Part shown: positions 25,301 to 36,039 of the stretch, piece by piece | How positions within the stretch are numbered: the first letter of the stretch is position 1 | Layout: each line of letters begins with the position of its first letter | NCBI GenBank assembly: GCA_013400975.1 | Contig: WBMZ01011903.1 | Coordinates: 94,546 to 158,545 of the forward strand | Origin: Atrichornis clamosus | Taxonomy: Eukaryota; Chordata; Aves; Passeriformes; Menuridae | Direction of reading: 5' to 3' | Length of the DNA stretch: 64,000 bases | Notes under the pieces: generated by a model | The model's database searches: none | The model's input: the letters and a program-made list of their open reading frames with translations, nothing else | Told to the model about the DNA's origin: nothing | Program-made: the position numbers and the translations under genes

Positions 25301-26530
25301 ACTTAGTGTTACGTGTTTCAAGCTCGGGGTTACCTGACCCCCAACACCAGCTGTGATTTTCAGAGTTTGGCATCACAAAAATGTCAACAGACTTTGAAAC
25401 TTGTAGGGGCTGCTCTGCTCCCCAGAGTTGCCCTCTTCGGCATATCTGAGCAGGGTTTAGGCTGTGCCAGCCTTGGGCTAGCACTGTTTGGGGTGAGCTC
25501 CACAGCAGGTTAGTGCATTGTCACGCCTTCCCATCCACTGCTGAGCCAGGTAATCACAAGCAGGGTCTGAGCCCACCTCAGACACAAGCCAGATCACAGC
25601 TTCAGCCTCTGCAAAAAGAGCCAAGGGCAAGTCATTTCGGCTCATGCTCCTCTCCTTTGAAGGACACACACATTGCTGTTTATTGTCATTCCATCGGCAC
25701 ATGGCAGTCTGTTAAAATGCAGGAATTCAAATGCGCTTTTAAACTTGGAGTGCTAGGAAGCTGTTTGCCAGTTTCTCAAGAAGAGCTGTCTTAGTGTAGT
25801 GTAGCTGTAGCCAAACTAAGGATTGTCACAAGTGAAAGGGTATTGGTTTAAAAGCCCTTTATCTCCAATAGAAATAGGTTTATGTTACAAAAGTTGTGTA
25901 GCCTAAATTCTACAAGACAGGGTCATGAGTTGTCAACTCTCTAATCCCAGGACAGAGAATTGTTTTGCACTTTGCTTAGGTAAGTTTGGTGTGATTCATG
26001 GTTCTCATTTATTCTCCCAGTGGGACAAAAGCCTTGTATAGTTACAACAAATGCCTTAAAATAGAAAAGCACGACTTAGCAATTTATTTTTTCAGCTTTT
26101 TTTTTTTCTTTTAGTAAATGAAGAGAAAGGTAGTGCTGCCAGGAGAAGCAGAATGAAACAGTGTCAAACCATTTTTCAGTTCTGCAGGCAGACTCTTACT
26201 CAGGAATAATGAAAATTGCTACTTAATTGTTGACAAGACAAATGGTTTTGTGGATTTTTAGGTGGGAGGGAATCTGTGAAAGTTACTCTTTTGGTCTCTC
26301 TTGGAATGGAAAGAGCTTATGGGGACACTTGTGTCCTGTGAGATACATGAATGTTCTCAGTGTTACAGTGTGCAAATCAGTGGTGTTTGACAGATAAAAG
26401 CAGACAGCCTGTGAGGTGGATGATTTGCACAATAAGTTTGGCTCTGGATGTTTTGTATGGCTGATACCAACCGCGAGCAGAGAAATCTGGATGTCTACTC
26501 CCGAGCAGGGCATCTCCCCTCACAAGTGAG
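22385..26530. other. Non-coding single-copy stretch
   Basis: No gene, RNA gene or confident repeat. Many short open frames occur on both strands, none protein-like. A weak MIR-like phrase (GGGCAAGTCATTTCGGCTC) at 25626-25644 is too isolated to call. Confidence 0.5.
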
Positions 26531-26910
26531 GGTTAAGGGATGTGATCACGTGCACTTCCCAGAGCTAGTCCCCTCCCAGGAGGGCTTTGGATGGATGTTT
26601 TAAGGAAGGCTCAGATGCACCTCCCTACTTCTCTTTTCCTCAGATGACATGGGCCTCTGGGCACAGGCTTACAGTGCCCCAGTCCTTGCTGCTTTGTTTG
26701 TACACTGCTCTCCGGGCAGAGATAATGGGACTGATCCAAAGCCAGCTCCAAAGCAATCACAAGTCTTTCCTTTGTCTTCAGCGGGGTTTGGATCAGGCCC
26801 AAAGCTCATAAGCAGTTTTCCACCAAGAGTTCCCGGCACTTATGTCAGTCACTGGCAACAAGGGAAGGGATAAATCCAGCATCAGCTGCTTCAGATGCCA
26901 GGCACATTCT

Positions 26911-26926
26911 GTGTGTGTGTGTGTGT
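26911..26926 (+). repeat. (GT)8 microsatellite
   Basis: Eight perfect GT units sit immediately upstream of the TATA box at 26937. Alternating purine-pyrimidine DNA next to a promoter can form Z-DNA and often varies in length between individuals. Confidence 0.9.
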
Positions 26927-26936
26927 CACAGGGGTG

Positions 26937-26944
26937 TATATAAA
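26937..26944 (+). promoter_or_regulatory. TATA box of a candidate promoter
   Basis: A consensus TATATAAA lies at the left edge of a GC-rich, CpG-containing stretch. An E-box CACGTG is present upstream at about 26548. Spacing predicts a transcription start near 26965-26972. Downstream, an exon-like stretch ends in a near-ideal splice donor. Seen: the TATA motif and the donor. Inferred: that they belong to one transcript. Confidence 0.45.
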
Positions 26945-26967
26945 CTCACTGAGTCCGTCTGGGTTCC

Positions 26968-27201
26968 TGCTAAATTACATGACAGCTTGCAAAGGGCAGG
27001 CAGCTACGGGTCTGCTTCCAGGACCGACCTCCAAAGATTTCAGTCTGAAAAGAGCTGGGAAGTTCTGTACAGTGCCCGAGAAAACCTTTTTACGGGAGCA
27101 GCTGCCGGGGCAGAGGGAAGGAGCTAGGACGGCCGCCCGGTCGGGCTGGCACGCAGCGGTGAGGATCTCATCAGCATCCCAGAAAACAAGGCAGGGGGAA
27201 G
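26968..27201 (+). other. Candidate non-coding first exon
   Basis: The interval between the predicted start and the splice donor is GC-rich, with CpGs clustered at about 27105-27165 (for example GACGGCCGCCCGGTCGGG and CACGCAGCGG). It ends AAG|GTAAGC at 27201/27202, close to the ideal U1 match. The exon would be mostly or wholly 5' untranslated. Open frames crossing it (26895-27641, 26915-27127) begin upstream of the predicted start and look like chance frames. An alternative donor (GCG|GTGAGG) lies near 27160. I cannot name the gene. It could be a 5' exon of a protein gene whose coding exons lie outside the window, or a lncRNA. Confidence 0.35.
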
Positions 27202-27275
27202 GTAAGCACGGGAGAGACGCTTCTGCTCCCACGGGGCTCCCTGTGCTCCCCCAAACCTATTTGTTTTCTCTCCAG
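27202..27275 (+). other. Candidate 74-base mini-intron
   Basis: The donor GTAAGC at 27202 is followed 74 bases later by a strong acceptor: a tract TTTGTTTTCTCTCCAG ending at 27275. If both are used together, this is a very short intron of a size that vertebrate genes do contain. Alternatively the donor pairs with a distant acceptor and the 27275 acceptor belongs to another isoform. Confidence 0.25.
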
Positions 27276-27744
27276 GGCATTAAGGCTGCTTTTGGCCTGA
27301 GGGCGGGTGGTCTGTGGGGGGCACCCGAGCTCGCCCACATCAGTGGGAGTCTCTCGGCAGCCTCTGGTAGCCTTTGGACGCCGTCCCGGGTGTGTTTTAG
27401 GACTGGGTGTTCATTTAACGTGAACCTTAGCCAGCCCCAACTGTGTGCGGGAGGAAGAGCCATGGGGGGAGATGAGGAGGGAGAGGGGGAGGTGTTTTTC
27501 TTAGGAAAAAGGCAAGCAGAAATAGACACCCCTTGTCATTTTTTTTGGCAGGCGAGAGGAGTTTTGGGAGGGCTGGAGGTCAGAGGAGCTAGATCTTCGC
27601 CTGGGTCTTTAATTGTTTTTTTGGGAACCCAATTGTTTTAATCCCCTGCTTTCAGGGGGGATAGGGGAGCCCTCCTGCCCCCTTCCTGTGCTGGGAGCAG
27701 GGCAGGAGCTCCTTGGTCACCTGCAGAGCCGTTTTCAGAGCAAG
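27276..27744 (+). other. Possible second exon or GC-rich promoter-downstream region
   Basis: GC-rich sequence after the acceptor at 27275, with scattered CpGs (for example GCACCCGAGCTCGCC and GACGCCGTCCCGG). A possible donor CAAG|GTGCGG lies at 27744/27745. Exon boundaries on the right are uncertain and no coding frame is convincing. Confidence 0.2.
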
Positions 27745-27749
27745 GTGCG

Positions 27750-29780
27750 GGCAGCTGGGATTTCCTGATGCAAAATGCAGCAGGAAAGCTGGGCTTTCCA
27801 GACCAAGGAATTAATGACACTGTTAGGGGGGAATTTGAGTTTCCACATCACTAAGAAAAGGAACTGGATACCCGAGGCAATAGACCAAAGTCAAGTTATA
27901 AAGTAATTACATTTCTCCCTGTGTTTCATGTGTTTGTTTAATTTTAGTGTTTAAAGGGAAAGGTTTCCTGAAAGCACTGTGCCAACAACACTAAAAAATA
28001 ATTGTGTGTCTTTCTTTAACATATATTCTGTAAGAAATCTCCTGCCTATATTTTTTGGCAGGCGCTTTTGCTTTATCATTAGTCTTTAGACTATGGCTTT
28101 AACTTTGACTTGAGGTTGGTAAGATGGCGAAAAGCACCATTTCTGGGTTGTCACCTCCATGTCTCACCCTTTACCTGTAGGACTCCGGGGCAGTTTGGTA
28201 TCCTGTGCTGTTTTAATCCCAGTTCCTCTGTACAGGAGGCAACAGGAGTTTGCACAGCCATCTTTTGTCATTGCTGCCTGCCTCACTGGATTGAAGTGTG
28301 AAAAACTGCAGCCCTTGTAAACAAAACTTGTGAGGACACCAGGCCAGCACTTTGCTCTCCTCTGACCCCATTTCTGGATTGAGTCAGTGCTGCACCTGCA
28401 GCTGGCTCAGGATGCTGTGGGAGGGTCCCTCCTGCAGACCCTCCCTGTACCTGGAACACTGTGCTGGGTGTGAAGGGGGGTACCCTGATCCCAGACAGGA
28501 GTCCCTCAAAAGGAGGGAGAGGTTTTCTCTAAGATTTGCGTATTTTTTGGTGCTCCTTTCTGTGAATGACTTCTTGTTTTCAATGGTCTGTGAGGGGTTG
28601 CAGTGCCTGGAGAACAAACACAGTGCAGGACTTCATCCTGCCAAAGATACAGCTTTGTAAGGGTGCCTTGCAGTGACACAGCTTTCTGCCTTGCCCTGCT
28701 GAAGCAGACCTGGCTGTGGTCCCTGTGCCACTTCTGTGAGTTCTTTACTCTTCTGTTAGATATTTTATAAATGCTGCCTCTCTGTCTTTTGGCAGAGCTG
28801 CTCTCCCACTGCCTCTTCACTGGGTCATGACAACTACAGCCTGACGCTGGGCTTGGAGACATGAGGTGGACCACCCCAAATTACCCTTTGGCACCTGTGA
28901 AAGAAGCCCCAGCCCCTGGCAGAAGGAAGGGAATGTCTGCCTGGAGCAGCCTGTGGCTGGGGACAGGGCAGGTTGTCTCTCACCCACCCTGTCATAATGA
29001 GAAGCATGTCACCCACATAGCTTGCGAGGCGAGCAATTCCTACTCTCATGTGTAAAACCGTCCATAAATCCCAACCCATGGGAATACTCTGGCATGCCAT
29101 GCATGTTAACACACTCTTCAGTGAACTGGGTAGCACAGAAAAGAGGAGAGGTCAAAAAACGCAGAAAAGAAAAGGGATATGGTAGAATGTGCTCATATGT
29201 TCATGCGAGAGTCATGTGTTTTGGGATTTGTGGATTTTTTAGATTAGAGGTATCTTTTATTTGGTGAAACAGGAGAAAACATGTGCAAGCATATAATGAA
29301 ATGGAACCATTGCAAAAGCATGTGGCTGAGTGGAATGACATAAAAAAATGGCACAGCTGTTTTCATACACTCACTGTTAGTGTGTGTAAGCTGAAGATGT
29401 GAGTGACTGTGCAGAGCCCTGTGCAGATAGAGATCCAGCCCAAGTCTTATTTACCGTAGCCTAATTCTTTGTACTTCAGGAAACAGTGAGCGTTTTTATT
29501 TTATGGTCAATTCAGTGTGAGAGGAAAGGCTCACCCCAGCATCCTGAATTATGGAAATACAGCACTCCTAGAGCTGAATGGTTAATTTGGGGTATTTGGG
29601 GATACAAAGAAGCTGCTTAATTCATGCAATTGAAATAATTTGATAAGGTTTAAAGCCAGTCACTTCTCACAGCTAAACTCACACACCAACAGCTATGTAT
29701 AACCCCTGTGCAGCTCAAAGATGTGTAAAAGTCCCTTTCAAGAATGAGACATGATCATCGAAAACAGGGAACAGAAGTGT
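27750..29780. other. Non-coding single-copy stretch
   Basis: No gene recognised. Overlapping frames at 28352-28874 and 28834-29136 are on opposite strands and look random. Confidence 0.5.
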
Positions 29781-29784
29781 TTTG

Positions 29785-29990
29785 TAATGCAAAGTTGTCT
29801 GTCGCGCCTGGTTTTGTGTAGAATGCAGATCATGTTAAAGCGTTATTGAGATAATTGGGGTAGGCTGGACCTGAGTGTATTGCCAAAGGTATATCCCTGT
29901 ATTTCTAGAATAGCTGTAGATTTGGCTGTTAAAGCTTATTCATAATGTGTTTGAGTATTCTGCAATGTGTTACTTTTCCCACAAAGCTTC
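29785..29990. promoter_or_regulatory. Candidate conserved non-coding block
   Basis: TTTTGTAATGCAAAG (octamer/POU-like), an E2F-like TCGCGCC at 29802-29808, AAAGCGTTATTGAG and GATAATTGGGG occur close together in otherwise CpG-poor DNA. This is motif-based inference only. Confidence 0.25.
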
Positions 29991-29999
29991 TCAGTCTGT

Positions 30000-32900
30000 T
30001 CTGTTGGAAAGTCCATGGTATAGTTGTTTTTCTGTGATTATCCAATAGAATTTGGCTTCACTGTCATCCCTGGACTGATAAGGTTAGAGAAAAACAGTTT
30101 TCTGAAGCTGCTGAGAAGATGAAATAACATTTTGATGCCTGTCATATTTTAAGATGTGTAGTACCCTTCAATCATGTTTCATTCGTGACTCATGCAAACA
30201 GACACAAAGCAGGTGTCCCGTGCAGTAACAAACCTGTCTCCTTTGAGAAGTTTTGGCAATAGGACTGTATATGATAAAACATATGGACTTTCCATGATAG
30301 GAAAGTGCAGAACTAGAAACAAAACTTGCTGCAGCGATCCTTTAGCAGCACTGACAGTGAAATCATGTAGTTTCCTCTTATTGGTATGACGTACCCAAAA
30401 AGAATCATCCCCTTTGTCAATAAAGGCTTTCTCCTTTTTCCTTCCCCTTCCCCTTGGTCAATTATCACTGCTTGAAATTTAAGATAATTCCTGATCTCTT
30501 GTCTAGACAGTGGGTTTTAATTTTCTGACGTGTAAGGAGTTTTCTGGCCATTCCTCATGCTGTTTTTCCTGCAGTCACAAGCTTTGTTGTGCTTGTAGGG
30601 AAGGTGCATTGATTTGCAGCCGAATTCTCTGAGGCTCTGGCTGTGCTGGGTGATGCTGCAGAGGGTCTGGGGGTTATGTCAAAAAAGTCCCCAAACCAGA
30701 GCAGCCAATGTGGGACTATTTCAGGGGAGGTAGTGGCTGTTCTTCCCTTGCAGGCAGGAGGGTCTTTGCGTGACCCTTGGTGAAGGCATATGTGAGCTGT
30801 AATTCCCAAGAGCCAAGGGCTGGTCCTCCCACATCCAGGCTGTGACACAGAGCTTACCTGTGGGCAGCCTCTCCAGAGAGTAGCAAAACTGCCCTGATGG
30901 AGACGTCCATGTAGGCTGGACCCAGTTGCCTGCAACAGTCCTTTAGCATCCTCCAGCAATTTCCCCTGATGCAATATGTGCTTGGACCTCAGTGTTCACT
31001 AGCTGCAGGTAGAGCTGCAGCTCCAGTTGTGTCCTGTCATGTCTTGAACACATTTATACTCCCAGTCTCCACTGCATGCTTAAGAACGGGTACTGCCAGT
31101 TTACTCAGTGGTGATGCCCATAACTTTAGCAAGAGTTTCTCCAGCTGGGATTTCTTTTCTGAAAGCCTCAGCCTCTGAGGTCTGCAATCCAATGGGCAAG
31201 TACACATTTCAGTAACAGAAAACTAGAATTTCTGCTGCTCAAGGTTGCAAGAAACAGTGATTCTTAAGGGTTAAAAACTTCCTAGATATTACATGGTTAA
31301 ATCACATGAATATTTATGTCATACCCATGATTTTGTGGGGAAATGATTTCCAGCCAGAGGGTCTCTGGATAGCAGCCGTGTGAGAGTTTTGAGAGCAGAC
31401 TTTGATTTACTGCTGCAGTTCACTACACCTCATACATGCCATCAGCATACTCAAAATTATGGTGTTTTCTAATCTATCTCTGCCCTCTCATTACCTCTTC
31501 CTGCCATGTCTTTTTAGCCTGTCAGCTGTTTCAGTGGGTGTTTGGTGTTGCAGTGAGATGCTTTGCTCTTTGGTGCCTTACTCTGTTTGGTGGAGAGCTT
31601 GGGGTACTCCAGAAATAACAGACACAAACTGTTATGCATGAGAAATTAAAGCTGAAATTCAGAAGCCTTGAAACTTGAGAATTAAGGCCATATCTGTGGC
31701 CTTCATCACCTTCCTTGTGCGTATGTTTTATCTATGCTTTTATTATAGAACATTGCCAGACCATCCTGGCTCATTTTCCTGCCTCATCCCCATTCCCTGA
31801 TGTCATATCAAGTGTCCTCATGGAATCAGTCTCTCCCCCCAGGTATTTGCTCGTTTCTCCCTTGTCCTTGCTCCATTTCTGCTGCTTTGCAGCTCTGTTA
31901 CTTTCCTTTTACCTTTATTTGGACAATGAGGGACTTGGTGGGATCCCAGGGGCTGAGATGACAGGGATGGCTTTTGTGCTCTCTCTTCTGGTGCCCGGAG
32001 CCACAGTCGTGTCCAGCAGCCAAGAAGGGAATTACAGCAAGGAAAGTCCTGAGCAATCCTCAGAAGAAGCAAGCCTTAGAAACCCCAAAATGGAGTGAGA
32101 TCAAGGCAGGCAGAATCTGTAGAGGTTTTTCTCCCAAAGGCTAATAAATCTTCAGTGGGATGTGTTCAAAGGCTTTTCACTTTGCCAAATTTGGATGCAA
32201 AAGGCACGTCCCTATTCCCAGGGTGACACCAAATTTCCAGTCTCCTTTCCAGAAGATGGAGGCGTGAGAGCTACTCCAAAAAAATAATTTTTAGAATTTT
32301 TATATCGACTAAGCACTTTTCTCTAATCTTGAGTTGGAAAACTGCCAGGCCTCCCCCTCTCCCACCCTCCTTGTGATTTCCTAGAAAACTCTGCTGGAGG
32401 CAGGCACCTGGCAAAGGAGAATTTCTGCCCCAAAAGTTTTAATGTGGTGAAACAGGAGCTCCTGATGGCACATGTGAAGGTTGTCTCTAGTGGGTGCTAA
32501 CACCCTCCTGGCATCCCAGTGCTGCGCTGCACCACATCTCCCACCAGCTTGAACTCAGGGCCTCATGCTAGAAAATTCATTCCTTGTCACTTTGAGCAGG
32601 GTAAATGGGAGACGTAAAAGCACTTTGCAATGTTCAGGGAGTATCAGGCGTGAGTGCAAATGGGAAGACCACGGCAAGTGCTCCCTGCTTGCACTTCGAG
32701 GTAACCCCTGCCAGCGTGCGCCGCCTCCTTGCAAATGCCATACAACGTTTTTCACTCTCTGCTGGAGGAAAAAGCTGCCCTAAGAAAAGCAGAATGAGGG
32801 CTGATGTTTTGAAAGGTGTCCAAGAGTAACAAAACTCAACTCTCCAGGGCTGAGTTTTGCCTCTTGTGTTTCTCAACTAGGGTGGTTGAATGTGTTACAG

Positions 32901-33180
32901 ACCTATCAGAAATTTTGCTACAAATGCACAAATATTAATCTACGGCCATTTCCTTTGCTTTCTTAAACATGAATGAGGATTTTTGTCTCTTTCTCCCTCC
33001 ATAAATTGTTCATGGTCAGAGGGGGCATGTTCCGTGTCAAAGTCTTGACCGCCAGGATCAAACAAAAAACCCTTGTGAACTCAGAAGTGGAGACAAATAA
33101 ATGACTATTACTTTTTTTTTCCCTTTTGCCTGGAGTTAAACCTTTTCTCTGTCAACAATATTGACTTTGTTCACTTGGAA
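30000..33180. other. Non-coding single-copy stretch
   Basis: No gene, RNA gene or confident repeat. The minus-strand frame 30555-30974 (139 residues) and the plus-strand frame 31715-32098 (127 residues) do not resemble known proteins and have ordinary non-coding surroundings. Confidence 0.5.
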
Positions 33181-33191
33181 GGAAACAGAGG

Positions 33192-33214
33192 GAGAGAGAG
33201 AGAGAGAGAGAGAG
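33192..33214 (+). repeat. (GA)n microsatellite
   Basis: About eleven GA units, interrupted only at the ends. The purine strand is plus. Confidence 0.9.
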
Positions 33215-33399
33215 GGAGATTTCTCTAGATGCTGCAGAGAAAAAAAACATTTTGGAAGGAGGAATGAAAAAAGACAGAGGTTACAGGAAATGGTAGACAT
33301 TTTTTGTTGAATTAAACCATTAGGAGTGACCCAAAAACCAACGGGAAAGAAAGGAAACAACTGGATACATTTAGGTCACAAGAACCAGCCAAACGGGGA

Positions 33400-33625
33400 G
33401 CTGAAACCAATTATCATAAATGAATGTTTCTCTTTTATTCATGACCACCGTGTATGCTCCCATGATGCTCTTTGTCTTATTATAAAAACAGATGAAACTA
33501 TTTCGTTTTGTTCTTATACTTATTAGCTAATGCAACTTTTGGGCAATTTATCAAACACTAACACATGTTGTGATTAATAAGCTCAGAGAGTTAATCACAG
33601 CTAAAGCCCCTTAAAAAACAGAGGA
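33400..33625. promoter_or_regulatory. Candidate non-coding regulatory block
   Basis: Dense AT-rich factor-like motifs: AATTATCATAAATGAATG, TTTTATTCATGACC, TTATTAGCTAATGC, ATTTATCAAACAC, GTGATTAATAAG and GTTAATCACAG (HNF1/homeodomain-like halves). There is no coding potential. Conservation would have to be shown by alignment. Confidence 0.3.
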
Positions 33626-33699
33626 TGTTGGGTCCTTCTTAAATATATGTTTGTGCAGGATTATGTAACTTAAGCAGTCACATCTAGTTTTGATGCATA

Positions 33700-34610
33700 T
33701 TCATGCATTTTACACGCCGAAAGATCCTTGAAACCATATGTTCAGGCAAGCTATAATTACAGTAACTTCCATTTCTATGGGACTTTGCCCTGCAGCATGG
33801 GCAGAGCAAGCCCTGCTTGCCCTAGACGGGGGTGCTGGGGTGATGCACAGAGCCCACTCCCCAACGGCACTGGGAGAGGGGAGCAGCATTTGGGGTTTGG
33901 GCTGTTGCTGCTGGGCTTCAAAGGAGAGATGTCACAGTTGCTGTGGACCACAGGAAAAACCCTGTGTTTTTAAACTCTTTCCCAAGGGTCTTGCTGCCCT
34001 CTTGAATTCAGATACCATTCAGGGGGGAGGAAAATGCCACTAAACATGGCCACAGCAGCTCTCAGCATCTTCCTCTCTCCCACTAACTCAGCGCAGCCTC
34101 TAATGAGCCATAACTGGCTCTTAAGTGCCCCTAACCACTTCACTGAGGTTGGAATGAATTTCTAAATGGGGAAGAGGAAAGGCAGAGGCAGCCAGCATAT
34201 CCTGCAGCCTCACTGAGGTGCAGAGAGGTTGGTTCTGTGCGGTGAGACACTGCTCCAGAGCTGGGGGAGCCTCTGCAAATCAGCGGGACAAAGAGCTGGA
34301 GCTTTGCTTTAGGGTGGTCTTCTTGATAGGAAGAAAAACATGGTTTAATACAGAGGGGACCAGAGGGAATATTTTCCACAGGAGCAGTTCAGTGTTGTGG
34401 GAGTTTGGGTGTCCTTTGCCATAGGCAGATTTGAGTGTCCGCAGTGAGGAGGGAGTGGGGGAAGTGGTCACTTTGGCACTGGCACAGGCTGAATTGCTTA
34501 TAAATATCTCAATAAACATCTCCCAACAGAAGCATGGAAAAGGCTTGCTGTGGCCTGGCTGAGACACACTGTCGAAAGAGTGTGTCAATTAGGTATTTGA
34601 GAATATTTGT
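33700..34610. other. Non-coding single-copy stretch
   Basis: Moderate GC. Short frames in several phases look random and no exon signals stand out. Confidence 0.5.
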
Positions 34611-34623
34611 TTTTCACTGAAAA

Positions 34624-34645
34624 ATATATATATACATATATGTAT
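34624..34645. repeat. (AT)n tract with perfect 14-bp palindrome
   Basis: An alternating AT run merges into a perfect palindrome ATACATATATGTAT at 34632-34645. It is probably a decayed AT microsatellite able to form a small cruciform. Confidence 0.8.
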
Positions 34646-34847
34646 TTTTGACTTTGCACCCTGGCTCCAGGCAAGACCAAATTTTAGCATCCTTGAACAT
34701 CACAATGGATGGAAAGTCTGTTGCTTGATTGCTAAAAAAATGAAGACATGCATCTCTGTTTCTAAGCTCCAAAGTACAGTAATGCAGCTCACTGAGGCTC
34801 CCCGTTAGCAGCCTGTTCTGCTCAGTGAGGAACTTGCTGTGTCAACA

Positions 34848-34945
34848 TCCAGTTGACTTCAGCAGGAACAAAGTATTTGTTTAAGTGCTTTTATTAACTA
34901 GGGAGGACCTTAAGCACGTGTTTAAATGTTTTCTAGAACTAAGGC
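34848..34945. repeat. Ancient amniote interspersed repeat fragment
   Basis: TCCAGTTGACTTCAGCAGGA, TTTGTTTAAGTGCTTT and CCTTAAGCACGTGTTTAAAT resemble an old dispersed reptile and bird repeat with 'ATTGACTTCAATGGGAC' followed by 'TTAAGCACGTGCTTAAGTGC'. The family name is uncertain. The element is decayed. Confidence 0.45.
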
Positions 34946-35479
34946 ATAAATGCCTCATTCTCAAAGCGCAGCAAAATAACAGGACTGGTCTTCAGTCAAG
35001 CATAAATTCTAGACTGTGCAACAGGAGTAGCTGAGTGAAATTCTGTAGTATGTGTCAGAGAAGATTTTTATAATGATCCTAAAATATCTGTAGCTCTCCA
35101 TAGGTTTCAATGAGATTTAGATCTCAGTCTTTAAAACAAATAAGGAAAAGGAAAGGAAAGTTATTATCCTCTCTTGTCAAGGCATCTGAATAAACTGTTT
35201 CTTGCTCATGAATAGCCGCAAAATGGAACTTACACGAGTTTATGCAGTTTATTTGTCAATCATTCAACAAAATATGCTAAAGGATGCTGCCAGGACTGCA
35301 TGTGTGGAAATACTCTGGCATTTAAGAAGCAGAAAACAACCACTGACAACACCTGCTGGCATTTTCTGCAAGGACAAGATCTTTTGCTATGCCTCTCACA
35401 TGTCAGCAAATTAAATATTTTTTCTCCCAACTTAATCCCAATGAAGAGTATTTTTTTTTCTAGAATAGGCACATGCCAC

Positions 35480-35790
35480 CAAAATGTTTTCGTTGTGTAT
35501 TAATGGCATGTTGGCCCTATGGGCTACGTTTCTCCTGGGGAAGATGGACAACCTTCTTTTACTTTGAGTTTCCAACTGAGATCGCCAGCAAAAGAAAATT
35601 AAAAAGCAGGCTTTTCGTTTTCGTCTTTCGGCAACCCTGATGTGGTTGCCGAGGCATTGCTCAGAAACACAAACATTACAGCACATGTGGAAGTCTACTG
35701 TCGAGTGGAACCGAGTCCTAAAGCAACATGTTAAGTCGGAAAAATTTATGTTCATGCTAAAGCGGCAGTGTGGTAATCGGTTTCAATGGA
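35480..35790. promoter_or_regulatory. Candidate conserved non-coding block with retained CpGs
   Basis: About a dozen CpGs lie in some 300 bases of roughly 43% GC sequence, in contexts such as TTTTCGTTTTCGTCTTTCGG, GTTGCCGAGG, CTGTCGAGTGGAACCGAG, AAGTCGGAAAA, AAGCGGCAG and AATCGGTTTC. This contrasts sharply with the flanks. A 107-residue minus-strand frame (35432-35755) covers it, with many arginine codons contributed by the CpGs. It matches no protein I know, so coding status is possible but unsupported. Confidence 0.4.
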
Positions 35791-35989
35791 AGTAAAAGGA
35801 ATGCATCAGAGATGAAAATGGCTCTCTCCCTTGGATGCAAGTGCAAGAATTCAGACCCGTGGCCTGGGATGATTGCGTGAAGAGGAAGTTGCTTTTGTTA
35901 GTCAGGGCAAATCAGGCTTGTGGCAACTCTACTTCTCTGTGCACATGCATCTGTCTGCATACAAGGAGCTTTATTTTGTACAATTGCTT

Positions 35990-36030
35990 AGGTTTAAAAG
36001 ACCTTTAAGATCATCATGTCACATGTGTCC
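35990..36030 (-). mobile_element. Possible CR1 3'-end remnant
   Basis: TTTAAAAGACCTTTAAGATC and ATCATGTCACATG match the reverse complement of a CR1 terminus ('GGAAAAGACCTTTAAGATCATCGAGTCC') for about 25 bases, then diverge. It is too short for certainty. Confidence 0.35.
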
Positions 36031-36039
36031 ATTTATGTA

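Noticed and set aside
25610..25660. MIR-like GGGCAAGTCATTT phrase
   Set aside because: Neighbouring sequence does not follow the MIR order.
26895..27641. Longest ORF in the window (248 residues, plus strand)
   Set aside because: It begins in a GT microsatellite, runs through the TATA box and both splice signals, has low-complexity GC-driven composition and resembles no protein. Other frames on both strands are open over the same bases.
30555..30974. 139-residue minus-strand ORF
   Set aside because: No similarity to known proteins and no supporting context.
35432..35755. 107-residue minus-strand ORF as a gene
   Set aside because: No recognisable similarity, no splice or promoter signals, and the residue bias follows CpG content. 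Kept only as part of a candidate conserved block.
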